Shown: positions 25,025-34,299, numbered from the stretch's first letter. The stretch is 64,000 nucleotides of DNA from Thalassobaculum sp965228445 (GCA_965228445.1 OZ245813.1:4278001-4342000), one strand, 5' to 3'. Notes: generated by a model not told the origin, from the letters alone. A program made the numbers and translations.

Positions 25025-26122
25025 ATGTCCGCCAAGGATCGCCGGATCGCCGATATCCGGGTGCATAAGCTGCGCGCGCCGTGGGTCGATCCGCCGCGCT
25101 GGTCACCGAGCTACGACCGGCCGCGCGAGCTGATCGTCGTGGAGGTGGAGACCGCCGGCGGGGTGGTCGGCATGGGCTATCTGCAGATCCTGAACGGTGG
25201 GCTGGAGACCATCGCCGCGGCCATCGAGGAACTGGTCAAGCCGCATGCGCTCGGCCGCGACGTGACTGAGGTGGAGGCGCTGTGGGAGGAGCTGTGGCGG
25301 GCGAACTACTGGATCGGCCGCATGGGCATCACGGTCATGGCCCAGTCGGCGCTGGACATCGCGCTGTGGGACGCCGCGGCGAAGCTGGCGGGCCTGCCGT
25401 TGTTCCGGCTCTGGGGTGGCGCGGCGAGATCCGTGGAGGCCTATGGCAGCGGCTGCTGGCGCGGGCTCGGCGGCGACGGCATGGTCGACAAGGCCAAGCG
25501 CTATGCCGGGCGCGGCTTCAAGGCGATCAAGATGCAGGCCGGGCACCTCTATGATGACCGCACCGACATCGCCCATGTCGCCGCCATGCGCACCGCCCTC
25601 GGCGAGGGCGTGGAGATCTGCATCGACGTGAACATGGGCTGGACGGCGGACCAGGCGATCGCCGTCGGCCGGAAGTTCCAGGACCACGGCGTCTACTGGC
25701 TGGAGGAGCCGGTCGATTGCGAGGATATCGACGGCTATTTCCGCATCGCCGACGCCCTGGACCTGCGGGTGGTCGGTGGCGAGACCCATTTCAGCCGCTA
25801 TGACCTGCGGCCGTTCTTCGCCCATCCGAAGATCCCGATCCTGCAGCCGGACGTGATGCGCGGCGGCTTCACCGAGCTGCGGCGGATCGCCGCCATGGCC
25901 CACACGTCGGGCATGCGGATCGCCCCCCACCTGTTTCCGGAACTGATGGTCCATCTGATGGCGGCGATCCCGAACCCGCACTGGATCGAGTATGTCGACT
26001 GGATGGAGGACGCCTGGGTCGAGCCGATTCTGCCGCAGGCGGGCATCTACACGCCGCCGGAGCGGCCCGGACACGGGCTGCGCTTCAAGCCGGAATTCCT
26101 CACCGAGCACCGTCTGAGATAA
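25025..26122 (+). CDS. Mandelate racemase / enolase superfamily enzyme
   Basis: 365 residues with an N-terminal capping domain and a C-terminal TIM barrel. Metal ligands are predicted as Asp201 (CIDVNMGW), Glu227 (LEEPVD) and Glu253 (GGETHF). The usual KxK acid/base motif reads K-M-Q (Lys169, Gln171), and APHLFPE holds a candidate His base opposite. Such enzymes dehydrate or racemise sugar acids; the substrate is unknown. The ATG follows AGGGAGGAAGG. It stands alone, divergent from the acyl-CoA synthetase operon. Confidence 0.87.
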   Translation: MSAKDRRIADIRVHKLRAPWVDPPRWSPSYDRPRELIVVEVETAGGVVGMGYLQILNGGLETIAAAIEELVKPHALGRDVTEVEALWEELWRANYWIGRMGITVMAQSALDIALWDAAAKLAGLPLFRLWGGAARSVEAYGSGCWRGLGGDGMVDKAKRYAGRGFKAIKMQAGHLYDDRTDIAHVAAMRTALGEGVEICIDVNMGWTADQAIAVGRKFQDHGVYWLEEPVDCEDIDGYFRIADALDLRVVGGETHFSRYDLRPFFAHPKIPILQPDVMRGGFTELRRIAAMAHTSGMRIAPHLFPELMVHLMAAIPNPHWIEYVDWMEDAWVEPILPQAGIYTPPERPGHGLRFKPEFLTEHRLR

Positions 26123-26294
26123 GGCATCCGGCACCCCGGAAACCGTCCGGCGTCCCGCGCCGACGGGGCTCGTCACCTGAAGACCTCGACGCCGTCGCGG
26201 GTGAGCGCATCGGATAAAATGTGGGGAAACTCACAAACGCTGCGGCGCTTTGCCGGTTCTCTTCGCGATGGTAGCGTCGGGGGATCGGGCGGGG

Positions 26295-28001
26295 ATGGAA
26301 GACTCAACGGTGACAAACGGTAACGGGGACCAGGCGCGACGACGAAAGGCCACCGGCTCGCCGGCGTGGATGCTGTACGCGCCCGTCGCGGCCCTGGTGC
26401 TGTTCGCGGTCGCGCTGGCCGGTGGGGCGCTGTGGCTCGCCGTGGTCGAGATCGATCGCACCTCCGCCCGGTCGTCCAGCCGTCTGGCCAGGACCGCGAT
26501 CGAGGACGTCACCCGCGACATGGCGCTGCTCGCCCGGGACTACGGATTCTGGGACGTCACCATTCAGAACGTGCTGGTCGATCTGAACCGGCCCTGGGCC
26601 GAGAACGATCTCGGCGCCTACATGTCGGCGACCTACGGGGTGACCGGGACGGTGGTCATCGACGGGAGCGACAACGTCGTCTTCTCCTGGACCCACCCGG
26701 ACCGTCCGATCCTCACCGACCAGAACGTCCAGCAGGTGGTCGAGGATCTGTCCTTCGTGATCGGCAGGACCCGCGCTTCCGCGATGGACAATCCGGAGGG
26801 CATGCCCTGTCTGGTGCGCACCGAGCACGGTCTCGCCGTGGCGGGGGTGGTGGCCATCACGCCGGAGAACCCCACGCCGGAGGAGCTGGAGCCGCATCCG
26901 CGCCCGGCCCTGATCGTGCTGCGTCCGATCGACGAGGACTGGCTGGCCCTGACGGCGGAGCGGTTCGCGCTGCGCGATCTGCGGATCACCTTCGACCTGG
27001 AGAGCGGGTCGGAACACGCGGTGCATCTGTACCGCTCCGACGGGTCGCAGATCGCGATCCTGGACTGGGAGGCGCCGAATGCCGGGTTCGAGGCTCTGCG
27101 GCAGCTCGCGGTGCCCGCGGTCATCCTGCTTATCCTGGCAATGGCGGCCGGCGCGGTCGTGATCAGCAGGGCCATGCAGGCCCAGCAGGTTCTGGTGGCC
27201 CGCGCCCAGGACCTGGCGGATGCCAACTCCGATCTGGTGAACCGGGACCAGCAGGTCCGCTCCGCCCTGCAGCGCGCCGAACACGCGACGCGGGCAAAGA
27301 GCGCGTTCCTGGCCCGCATCAGCCATGAGATCCGCACCCCGCTCACCGCGATCATCGGCTTCTCGCAGATCCTGAAACTGCAGCACCGTCCCAACAAGGA
27401 GAAGACCCGGGAGCAGGAGTATGCGGAGATCATTCACGAGAGCAGCCAGCACCTGCTGGCCCTGGTGAACGATCTGCTCGACCTGTCGAAGATCGAGAGC
27501 GGCGGTTTCGAGATCAACGAGAGCTGGGTCGACCTCGCCCGCGAGATCGCCTCGATCAAGACCGTGCTGGGGGTCGAGGCCGACCGCAAGGGCGTCAGCC
27601 TGCAGATCGAGGTGCCCGAGGAGGTGCCGGCGCTCTATGCCGATGCCAAGGCGATCCGCCAGATCCTCACCAATCTGGTCTCGAACGCGCTGAAATTCAC
27701 GCCGCAGGGCGGTCAGACGGTGGTCCGGCTGGAGACGGCGGCGGACGGCGCCCTGGCCCTGGCCGTCGCCGATACCGGAGCCGGGATCGACCCGCAGGAT
27801 CAGAAGACGATCTGGGAGCCGTTCACCCGGGCCCGGAACCCGGCGCTGTCCCAGGCCGAGGGTACCGGCCTCGGGCTCTATCTGGTCAAGATGCTGGCCG
27901 AGCTTCACGGCGCCGAGGTCCGGCTGGAAAGCGAGCCGGGCAGGGGAACCGAGGTCAGCGTCGTGTTCGGTGCCGAGCGAGTCCGCGACATGGCGGCCTG
28001 A
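26295..28001 (+). CDS. Sensor histidine kinase with CHASE4-like extracellular domain
   Basis: 568 residues. TM1 is about 26-48, the periplasmic domain contains ARDYGFWDVTIQNV typical of CHASE4, and TM2 is about 275-295. A short coiled region leads to HisKA with the phosphorylation site His344 (ISHEIRTPL) and an HATPase domain (LVSNALKFTPQGG, DTGAGI, GTGLGLYL). No response regulator is adjacent, so it is an orphan kinase. The ATG giving MEDSTVTNGNG is preferred; upstream TTG or ATG starts (26250, 26268) are possible. Its stop is two bases from the convergent subtilase stop. Confidence 0.88.
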   Translation: MEDSTVTNGNGDQARRRKATGSPAWMLYAPVAALVLFAVALAGGALWLAVVEIDRTSARSSSRLARTAIEDVTRDMALLARDYGFWDVTIQNVLVDLNRPWAENDLGAYMSATYGVTGTVVIDGSDNVVFSWTHPDRPILTDQNVQQVVEDLSFVIGRTRASAMDNPEGMPCLVRTEHGLAVAGVVAITPENPTPEELEPHPRPALIVLRPIDEDWLALTAERFALRDLRITFDLESGSEHAVHLYRSDGSQIAILDWEAPNAGFEALRQLAVPAVILLILAMAAGAVVISRAMQAQQVLVARAQDLADANSDLVNRDQQVRSALQRAEHATRAKSAFLARISHEIRTPLTAIIGFSQILKLQHRPNKEKTREQEYAEIIHESSQHLLALVNDLLDLSKIESGGFEINESWVDLAREIASIKTVLGVEADRKGVSLQIEVPEEVPALYADAKAIRQILTNLVSNALKFTPQGGQTVVRLETAADGALALAVADTGAGIDPQDQKTIWEPFTRARNPALSQAEGTGLGLYLVKMLAELHGAEVRLESEPGRGTEVSVVFGAERVRDMAA

Positions 28002-28003
28002 GG

Positions 28004-29698
28004 TCAGAGCAGTCCGAACGGATCGAGCGAGAGCGGACCGTCCGACAGAAGCGCGATCTGCACATCGGCGAAGCTGCCGGGCTGCCGGTCCTCCGGGTCC
28101 AGTCCGGCCGCCAGATCGTCCATGGAGGTGCCGGACGCCTGGGTCAATTCCAGCGTGTAGCCGCCGGTATGGCCGAGATAGCCGTCGACCTCGAGGTAGT
28201 ACGTCCCGGCGGTCGGCGCGGTGAAGGCGAGCTGGGCGTCGTGGCCGGTGCCGCCGTCGAAATCGTAGGCGAGGTAGAGACCGTCGGAATCGTAGACGAA
28301 GAGATCCGGGTCGAACAGCGTCCCGCCCTCGCCGGCGGCGCCCCGCACCTGGATCATCACCGTCTGCCCGGCGGCCAGGTCGGCGGCGTACCAGTCCCGG
28401 TCGCCGTCGTCGCCGATCGAAGCGGTCGCCGACTGTCCGACGGAAAGGATGCCGCCGGTGGAGGTGGCGCGGTCGAACTCGGTGCCGTCCTCGGAGACCG
28501 CGGCAGGATCGACGCCCGCCAGCCCGTGCCCCCCGGGCGACCGCCCTTCCGCCGCGCCGGCGGTGATGTAGTGCTCCGTCGCCTGATCGCGGTTGCCGTT
28601 GAAGACGCTGGCGAGGTCGGGGTTGGCGGCCAGGTAGTCGTCGGCGCTGAAGGTGACCGTCCGCCCTTCGAAGCGGCCGCTGTCCAGGTAGTGGCTGGTG
28701 GCGGCGCCCCGGTCGGTGCCGAAGGCGGCGCGCAGGTCGGCGTAGGAGGCGAGATATTCCAGGCCGTCGAAGCCGACGCTTCGGCCCTCCCAGACGCCGC
28801 TGTGGATGAAATGGTCCCGCGCCGCCCCGGCGTCGCGCCCGAACGCCGCCTCGAGATCCGCATAGGAGGCGATGTATTCCAGCCAGGAGACGTGGGGATC
28901 CACGTGCGTGGCGAGCGTGTAGGTGACCGAACCCGGGTGGTCGAGCAGGAAGTAGGTGGTCTGCCCGTCCGCCGGATCGACGGCCGATCGCGGTCCGTGC
29001 CCGCCCTGCTGCAGCCCGTCGATGACCTGGTCGAAGCTCAGCCGGCTGCCCGTCGACGCTTCGACCAGCGCCTGCATGGTCGCCACGGTGGCGGCGACCT
29101 GCGGGGCGGCGAAGCTGGTGCCGAGGCTGCCCTGGTTGGGGAAATCCTCGCCATCCGCCAGGATATGGACGCCGCCGCTGTGGTTCTGGGAGAACCAGGA
29201 CGGGTTGCCCGCGCCGTCATGGCTGCCGACCGAGATGACGTTGCCGAAGCGGGCGGGGTAGTAGGGATATTCGAAATAGTTTCGGCTGCCGTAGTTGCCG
29301 GCGGCCGCGACGCTGTAGACGCCCTGGTCGTGCAGCAGGGCGATCTGGGAGCGGAAGTAGCTGGTCCAGGACGCGTAGTAGCCGCCGAAGCTCATGTTCA
29401 CCGCGCCGACATGCCACCCCTCGCTCGCCAGGTTGTTGACGTCGTGGAGCGCGTTGCGGATGGCGAGGCTGGAGATCAGCGAGCCGCTGTTGTTGGTGAT
29501 CTGAAGGTCGAGGCGTTCCAGATGGGCGTTCGTGGCCTCGATGGAGGCGGCGACCTGGGAGCCGTGGGAGCTGATCCTGCCGCCGTCGGTGTCGCCGTCC
29601 TGGCCGTAATAGTCGTAGTCGAACAGGCTGGGGCCGTAGACGGCCTCCGTCTCGAGGGTCACGCCGCTATCGACGATCGCCACCGACCAGTTCCCCAT
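28004..29698 (-). CDS. Subtilisin-like S8 protease with tandem repeats and PPC domain, no visible signal peptide
   Basis: 564 residues. The catalytic triad is Asp10 (VAIVDSGV), His45 (SSHGSQVA) and Ser195 (GTSFAAPQVA), with oxyanion Asn135 in AAAGN. The protease domain starts at residue 1: there is no signal peptide and no propeptide. After it come three repeats of about 40 residues (units start near 275, 320 and 360: YIASYADLEAAFG..., HYITAGAAEGR), then a PPC domain (about 430-530) and a short tail ending PLSLDPFGLL. Leaderless secretion by a type I exporter is plausible. The ATG follows GGGGGATGGGG. Confidence 0.87.
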   Translation of the reverse strand: MGNWSVAIVDSGVTLETEAVYGPSLFDYDYYGQDGDTDGGRISSHGSQVAASIEATNAHLERLDLQITNNSGSLISSLAIRNALHDVNNLASEGWHVGAVNMSFGGYYASWTSYFRSQIALLHDQGVYSVAAAGNYGSRNYFEYPYYPARFGNVISVGSHDGAGNPSWFSQNHSGGVHILADGEDFPNQGSLGTSFAAPQVAATVATMQALVEASTGSRLSFDQVIDGLQQGGHGPRSAVDPADGQTTYFLLDHPGSVTYTLATHVDPHVSWLEYIASYADLEAAFGRDAGAARDHFIHSGVWEGRSVGFDGLEYLASYADLRAAFGTDRGAATSHYLDSGRFEGRTVTFSADDYLAANPDLASVFNGNRDQATEHYITAGAAEGRSPGGHGLAGVDPAAVSEDGTEFDRATSTGGILSVGQSATASIGDDGDRDWYAADLAAGQTVMIQVRGAAGEGGTLFDPDLFVYDSDGLYLAYDFDGGTGHDAQLAFTAPTAGTYYLEVDGYLGHTGGYTLELTQASGTSMDDLAAGLDPEDRQPGSFADVQIALLSDGPLSLDPFGLL

Positions 29699-30143
29699 GG
29701 CCCCATCCCCCTGGACCTGCCGCTGCACAACACACCGGAGCCGAGAACGGACCTGCAGCCAGGGAGTTGCCGGCACCGATCAGGTGCTGGCAGCCCGGTG
29801 CCTGCGGGTGGCGGGTCTGACGCCCGTTTGCCCTTCGATGCTTGTTTCCCGTCAAAAACTATAGGGAAGGTTGTTGGATGAGTCGAAGTAATGCGTTGTG
29901 AGAAGGGTCACACTTATATGACTTGCCATATGATTGATCCGTTTGTGCGGGTTTTTGTGATCCGGTAATTTCCCGGAACACTGGGGCTTTTCGGCGTCGG
30001 AGGCTCGAAAACTGGAGAGCGGGCGGCAGCGGGGGCGGCGGCGCCATCCGGAGGTAACCTCGCGTTAAGGAACAGACCTTAGTGTTTGTGTGAGTTTCGG
30101 GTTGGCATCGCTGGGCGGCGGAAGCCCGGGGCTGGGAGGCCGC
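29699..30143. promoter_or_regulatory. Non-coding divergent gap
   Basis: This 445 bp region separates the divergent subtilase and PAS genes. About 29850-30000 is AT-richer than the rest and probably holds both promoters. The only structures I see are the small palindrome GAGGTAACCTC at 30051-30061 and the loose pair TTAAGG/CCTTAG just after it. No credible gene or RNA was recognised. Confidence 0.35.
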
Positions 30144-30683
30144 ATGACAACGCCTGAGCATCCGCTGAGAACCGGTTCCTTCGACGAGTCTCGGGTGCAT
30201 GACGTGGTCGATCGGTGCGACCATCCCAAGGTTGCCGGCTTCGCGGATCTCTGGCAGGCCAAGCGCGACTCGGAGTCGATACCCGACCGGGCCGACTTCG
30301 CCCTTGAGGAACTCGCTCCCTGGTTCGGCCATGTGATCATCATGGATCGGCTGGAGGACGGGGACGACTTCCGGTACCGGATGGTGGGAACGGCGATCAC
30401 CCAGTTCCTGAACCGCGACTATACGGGGCGGACGGTGATGGAGAGCAACTACAGCGGCGCGCGGGCCAAGGTGCTCGACACGTTCCGTCGGCCGGTGCTC
30501 GAACGCCGACCGGTGTTCCGGCGCGGCCACGTGATCTGGGCCGTGGACAAGTCCTGGCGGACCTATCAGAGCGTGCACTGCCCGCTCACGGCCGGGGCCG
30601 CCGATGTCGCGATGACCATCGGCGTGCTCTATTTCAGCCGCGCCCCGGTAACCGCGCCGCCCGAGCCGCCGCGCGGCCTGTAG
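30144..30683 (+). CDS. PAS-domain protein (PAS_5 type)
   Basis: 179 residues. The core from about 20 to 165 has the layout of single-domain alphaproteobacterial PAS_5 proteins: DLWQAKRDSESIPDRADF, then FGHVIIMDRLEDGDDFRYRMVGTAI and DYTGRTVMESNYSG, ending TIGVLYFSRAP. There is no output domain. The ATG follows GGGAGGCCGC. Such proteins are widespread in Rhodospirillales and of unknown ligand and partner. Confidence 0.75.
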   Translation: MTTPEHPLRTGSFDESRVHDVVDRCDHPKVAGFADLWQAKRDSESIPDRADFALEELAPWFGHVIIMDRLEDGDDFRYRMVGTAITQFLNRDYTGRTVMESNYSGARAKVLDTFRRPVLERRPVFRRGHVIWAVDKSWRTYQSVHCPLTAGAADVAMTIGVLYFSRAPVTAPPEPPRGL

Positions 30684-30762
30684 ACCCCGTACATCCCTAC
30701 CTGCAGTAGCCGATCCGGTCGCGCACTCCGTGTCTTGCGGCGGCTGCGGTGTTGGCCCAGGC

Positions 30763-30775
30763 TTGGTTCAACCAA
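30763..30775. promoter_or_regulatory. Operator-like palindrome upstream of the TauD-type gene
   Basis: A perfect inverted repeat TTGGTT-C-AACCAA lies 42 bp before the dioxygenase start, in the 134 bp gap after the PAS gene. Its position fits a repressor or activator site; the regulator is unknown. Confidence 0.4.
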
Positions 30776-30817
30776 TGACGGGTGTCCCGACGAGGACCTC
30801 GCGAGTGAGGAGCAACC

Positions 30818-31705
30818 ATGACGGCCTTTACCATTGCCCCCGTGCATGACGAATTCGGTGCGCGCCTGACCGGCGCGGACCTGACGCAGCCTCTGACCGA
30901 CGCCCTGGTCGAGGAGATCCGCGATGCGATCGACAGCTACTCGTTCCTGGTGTTCCCCGGTCAGCACCTGCAGGACGACCGACAGCTTGCCCTGACCCGG
31001 GCGCTGGGCGAGCCGGAGGCGAACCACGTCACCCTGGGCACGACCGGCCAGGTGGAGCATTTCCACACCATCGGCAACGTGATGGAGGACGGCACCAAAT
31101 ACGGCAACGCCCACCAGCGCACCGTGTTCCAGACCGGCAACAACCTCTGGCATTCGGACTCGTCGTTCCGCTCCGTGCCGACCTTCGTGTCGATCATGTC
31201 CGCCCACGAGGTCCCGGATCAGGGCGGCGAGACCGAGTTCGTAAGCGGCCGCGCCGCCTATGGCCGGCTGCCGGTGGCCGAACAGGCCCGGCTCGACCCG
31301 CTGGTCTGCATCCACGACTATGTCTATTCGCGTTCCAAGGTGGCACCGGTCTCCGAATCCCACGCCGCCTCGCTGCCGCCGGTACGCCAGCGACTGGTCC
31401 GCGCCAATCCGCGGACCGGCGCGCGCAACATCTATATCGGCTCCCACGCCAAGGAGATCGAGGGCTGGAGCCACGACGAGAGCCGGGTGCTGCTCGACGC
31501 CCTGCTGGCGGAGGCGACTCGGCCTCAGTCGATCTATCGCCACCGCTGGCAGCCGGGCGATCTGGTGATCTGGGACAACCGCTGCCTGCTGCACCGCGGC
31601 GCCGGCTACGACGCCGACGCCTATCGCCGCCGCATGCGGCAGTCTCGGGTGCACGGGCTCTGCAACACGATGGAAGAGGCGGTGCCGCCGCTCGCCGCGG
31701 AATAA
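30818..31705 (+). CDS. TauD/TfdA family 2-oxoglutarate-dependent dioxygenase
   Basis: 295 residues. The iron-binding facial triad is visible: His112 and Asp114 in WHSDSSFR, and distal His259 in LLHRGAGYD, with the 2-oxoglutarate-binding Arg in the following RRRMRQSRV. It resembles the alpha-ketoglutarate-dependent 2,4-D dioxygenase branch acting on aryl- or alkyl-oxy acids and sulfonates; the real substrate is unknown. The ATG follows GAGGAGCAACC. The NIPSNAP gene starts 107 bp downstream. Confidence 0.88.
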   Translation: MTAFTIAPVHDEFGARLTGADLTQPLTDALVEEIRDAIDSYSFLVFPGQHLQDDRQLALTRALGEPEANHVTLGTTGQVEHFHTIGNVMEDGTKYGNAHQRTVFQTGNNLWHSDSSFRSVPTFVSIMSAHEVPDQGGETEFVSGRAAYGRLPVAEQARLDPLVCIHDYVYSRSKVAPVSESHAASLPPVRQRLVRANPRTGARNIYIGSHAKEIEGWSHDESRVLLDALLAEATRPQSIYRHRWQPGDLVIWDNRCLLHRGAGYDADAYRRRMRQSRVHGLCNTMEEAVPPLAAE

Positions 31706-31812
31706 GCACCCGTGCCGAAACGGACGGTACTCGCCGTCGGTGACCGCCCCGATGATGACCCGCTGAACAACCGTCGGCGCCACTGCCCGACGGCACGAGG
31801 AGGAAGACCCGA

Positions 31813-32448
31813 ATGATCTATGAGCTGCGCACCTACACCACGCCGGCCGGCAAGGCGCCGGAACTGGCCCGCCTGTCCGGCGAGGTCGGCCGTCCGATCC
31901 GCGGCAACGAATACGGCAAGCTGGAGGGATACTGGCTGACCGAGGTCGGCGCCCTGAATCAGGTGCACCATCTGTGGTCCTATGACGACCTGAACCACCG
32001 GGCCGAGCGTCGCGCCGCCCTAGGCGAGAACGCCGACTGGAAGAACAAGTACCTGACCCAGGCCGGCCCATTGATCCTGCGCCAGGACATCCGCCTGCTG
32101 AACCCGATGAAGCCGCTGGCGCCGCCGTCCGGCGAAGGCCACATCTACGAGTACCGCTACTACCGGACCAAGGTCGGCAAGGCGAAGCCGTGGCTGCAGA
32201 ACTTCCTCAACGTCCAGCCGGCGCGCGAGAAGTACTCCAAGAATGTCGGCATCTTCCTCACCGAGGCGGGCCAGCCGAACGAGGTCTCGCACATCTGGGT
32301 CTACGACAGCTTCGAGCAGCGCATGGAGGCCCGCAACGCCTGTGCGAAGGATCCGGAATGGCAGGCCTTTCTCAAAGAGGCCGGGCCGATGCTGGAGGAG
32401 ATGCACTCGGTCCTGTGGTTCCCCTCGGCTCATTCGCCGATGAAGTGA
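31813..32448 (+). CDS. NIPSNAP family protein, two tandem domains
   Basis: 211 residues made of two NIPSNAP (dimeric alpha/beta-barrel-like) repeats: IYELRTYTTPAGKAPE...HHLWSYDDLNHRAERRAAL and IYEYRYYRTKVGKAKP...SHIWVYDSFEQRMEARNAC. Such proteins often accompany degradation genes and may bind or modify small aromatic or acyl compounds. GAGGAGGAAGACCC precedes the ATG. It is probably co-transcribed with the dioxygenase. Confidence 0.85.
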   Translation: MIYELRTYTTPAGKAPELARLSGEVGRPIRGNEYGKLEGYWLTEVGALNQVHHLWSYDDLNHRAERRAALGENADWKNKYLTQAGPLILRQDIRLLNPMKPLAPPSGEGHIYEYRYYRTKVGKAKPWLQNFLNVQPAREKYSKNVGIFLTEAGQPNEVSHIWVYDSFEQRMEARNACAKDPEWQAFLKEAGPMLEEMHSVLWFPSAHSPMK

Positions 32449-32469
32449 GGGCGGCGGCCGGCTTGCCCG

Positions 32470-33219
32470 TCAGGCCGGCCGCGTCTGCCCGGAGGTCGAG
32501 GCCCAGTCGAATTCCAGGTTGAGACGGGGGAACTCGCGGATCGCCCAGGCATTGTCCATGGACGCGAAGACCTCCCAGATCTGCTGGGCTTCCGGTTCCC
32601 GACTGACGAAAGCGGCGCATGTCAGGAGATTGACGTTGCGTCGGCGGTAGGGATCGCGGACCGACTGCGACAGAATTATCGTCACCCCGGCCGCTCTCGC
32701 CTTCTCGGCAAGCGCTTGGCATCCGCTGTAATCCTCAGGCTCCGTCCAGATCGCGGCATGATCGGCGAACGGGAGTGCGGTCAGGTCGATGCAGCGCTCC
32801 GCGGAGGCGGTGACACGAAACGCCGTGAAGGGCGAGGGGTTGGTTGGGGGCCGCACGGACGGTGATTCCTGAAAGGTCCGCATGCGGTGATGGCAGATTT
32901 CCGCCACTGCCGTTTCCACCTCCTGTGAGCCGTAATAGACCCCCGGCGTGAATCCAGGTGCTCGAAAGCGCGATCCGCGCGTCGGCGTGGTGCGGTACCG
33001 AAAGGGCGTGAATAAAAGGAAATGCAAGCCGGCGCAGTCCCCGGGATAAGCAGGCTTGCTGGCCTCCAGTTCCGCCTCAAGGGCCGCCTGTTCCTCAAAG
33101 GTATCGACCAGCTTGCGGGTGGCATTGATGTGCTGGGCCTCAGCAAGGCGCCAAACCTCGCCGCGCCAGGGCCGGGCTTCAGATGATGGCGCGTCGGCTA
33201 TCGAGGTAGGCAAGGACAT
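32470..33219 (-). CDS. RES domain toxin (NAD+-degrading type)
   Basis: 249 residues. The RES fold is indicated by EVWRLAEAQH with the conserved Arg, GVYYGSQEVETAVAEI with Tyr and Glu, and the later FVSREPEAQQIW segment. RES toxins deplete NAD+ by phosphorolysis and stop growth. The gene overlaps the upstream Xre antitoxin gene by 41 bp, giving tight translational coupling. At 249 residues it is at the long end for the family, with an extra N-terminal helix. Confidence 0.87.
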   Translation of the reverse strand: MSLPTSIADAPSSEARPWRGEVWRLAEAQHINATRKLVDTFEEQAALEAELEASKPAYPGDCAGLHFLLFTPFRYRTTPTRGSRFRAPGFTPGVYYGSQEVETAVAEICHHRMRTFQESPSVRPPTNPSPFTAFRVTASAERCIDLTALPFADHAAIWTEPEDYSGCQALAEKARAAGVTIILSQSVRDPYRRRNVNLLTCAAFVSREPEAQQIWEVFASMDNAWAIREFPRLNLEFDWASTSGQTRPA

Positions 33220-33559
33220 CGGTCAGACCTTCGGGGCGCTTCATCATGTCGAGCGGGATGCCGCCCAATGCCAGGTTCTCCGCCCGCAGCCATTCCCGGT
33301 TATAGCGCTCGTCGCCGCCGCTGATCGCATCCAGGGACCGAAACACCCGCACCAGAAGGAGCCCCAGCTGATACGGCTTCGATCCCTTCTGCACTGATTG
33401 CTGACCGTTGACGAAGCGCGAGGCCGAGGACGAGCTTAGGCCGATGATCTCGCCGAGCTCAGTCTGGCTTAGTTTGAGGAACTTGGCAGTATTCGCCATG
33501 GCCTTGTTGACCGCGAGTTCCCCAGAACTGCCTGCCTGCTGTGCAATATCGTATGGCAT
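33179..33559 (-). CDS. Xre/MbcA/ParS-type antitoxin (DUF2384)
   Basis: 126 residues with a central helix-turn-helix (LSQTELGEIIGLSSSSASRF) and a C-terminal DUF2384 toxin-binding segment (GGDERYNREWLRAENLALGGIPLDMM). It neutralises the RES toxin encoded immediately downstream and should repress the operon from the twin palindromes just before its start. Confidence 0.9.
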   Translation of the reverse strand: MPYDIAQQAGSSGELAVNKAMANTAKFLKLSQTELGEIIGLSSSSASRFVNGQQSVQKGSKPYQLGLLLVRVFRSLDAISGGDERYNREWLRAENLALGGIPLDMMKRPEGLTDVLAYLDSRRAII

Positions 33560-33568
33560 CTAGAAACT

Positions 33569-33608
33569 CCCAAGTGGGAAATAATATCGGGTAGGACCCA
33601 TGTGGGAA
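33569..33608 (-). promoter_or_regulatory. Twin operator and promoter of the RES-Xre operon
   Basis: Two nearly identical palindromic sites, CCCAAGTGGGAA (33569-33580) and CCCATGTGGGAA (33597-33608), stand exactly 28 bp apart upstream of the antitoxin gene. A -10-like TATTAT on the minus strand lies between them. Binding of the antitoxin here would block transcription, the normal autoregulation of type II systems. Confidence 0.65.
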
Positions 33609-33656
33609 TGATGTTGCAGATTGCAACATTTGTCCAGCGCGCATCCCGCTGACCGA

Positions 33657-34286
33657 TTAGTTGAACGCCGAGAAATCCCGTTCTGAGATCGCCTCTGTCC
33701 GCGTCTCCGAGGCCAGCTCCGGCGGGCCGAAGAGGCGGACGAAGACGCGCATCACCACCGACAGCCCGGCCAGCAGCAGCAGGCCCGGCCCGAGCACCAT
33801 GAAGAACTTGATGAACCAGCGCTCGCCGATGCCGTTGGTCTCGCCGGCCGTCTCGTCATGCACCCAGGCGATCCAGAAAAAGTCGAAGCAGTCGGCGGTG
33901 AAGATCGCCACGAAGGGCAGCAAGAGGAACAGCCCGCCCAGCAGCTCCACCCACAGCCTTCCCCGCTCCCCCAGTTTTCCGCGCAGCATGTCGAGGCGCA
34001 CATGGGCGTTGCAGGCGCAGGCATAGCCCAGGGCGCAGAGCATGATGATCGCGTGCAGGTGCCACTCGGCATCCTGCATGGCCGGCGAGTTCAGGTAGAA
34101 ATGCAGGTCGCTCTCCATCACGAAGTCGAGCTTGCGCAGGTAGCGGCGGGTCAGCGCGTCGAACAGGATGATGGCGATCAGCGGCAGGAACAGCCAGGAC
34201 ACCGCCTCGCCGACCCACACCACCGGCCGCTCCAGTGCATCGGCGGCGCGCAGAAGACGGCGCCAGGGCGTTGATCGTGCGGTCAT
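33657..34286 (-). CDS. TRAP transporter small permease (DctQ family)
   Basis: 209 residues with four membrane segments and the DctQ pattern (LRKLDFVMESDLHFYL, then an amphipathic loop). It forms the integral-membrane pair with the large permease encoded 13 bp upstream. TRAP systems import organic acids and similar solutes using an ion gradient. The substrate-binding protein gene is absent from the window. Confidence 0.88.
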   Translation of the reverse strand: MTARSTPWRRLLRAADALERPVVWVGEAVSWLFLPLIAIILFDALTRRYLRKLDFVMESDLHFYLNSPAMQDAEWHLHAIIMLCALGYACACNAHVRLDMLRGKLGERGRLWVELLGGLFLLLPFVAIFTADCFDFFWIAWVHDETAGETNGIGERWFIKFFMVLGPGLLLLAGLSVVMRVFVRLFGPPELASETRTEAISERDFSAFN

Positions 34287-34299
34287 GGTGCTCCCCTCC

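Noticed and set aside
30051..30061. GAGGTAACCTC palindrome as an operator
   Set aside because: Too short, in a GC-rich run, and it has no partner site; kept only as a remark in the gap entry.
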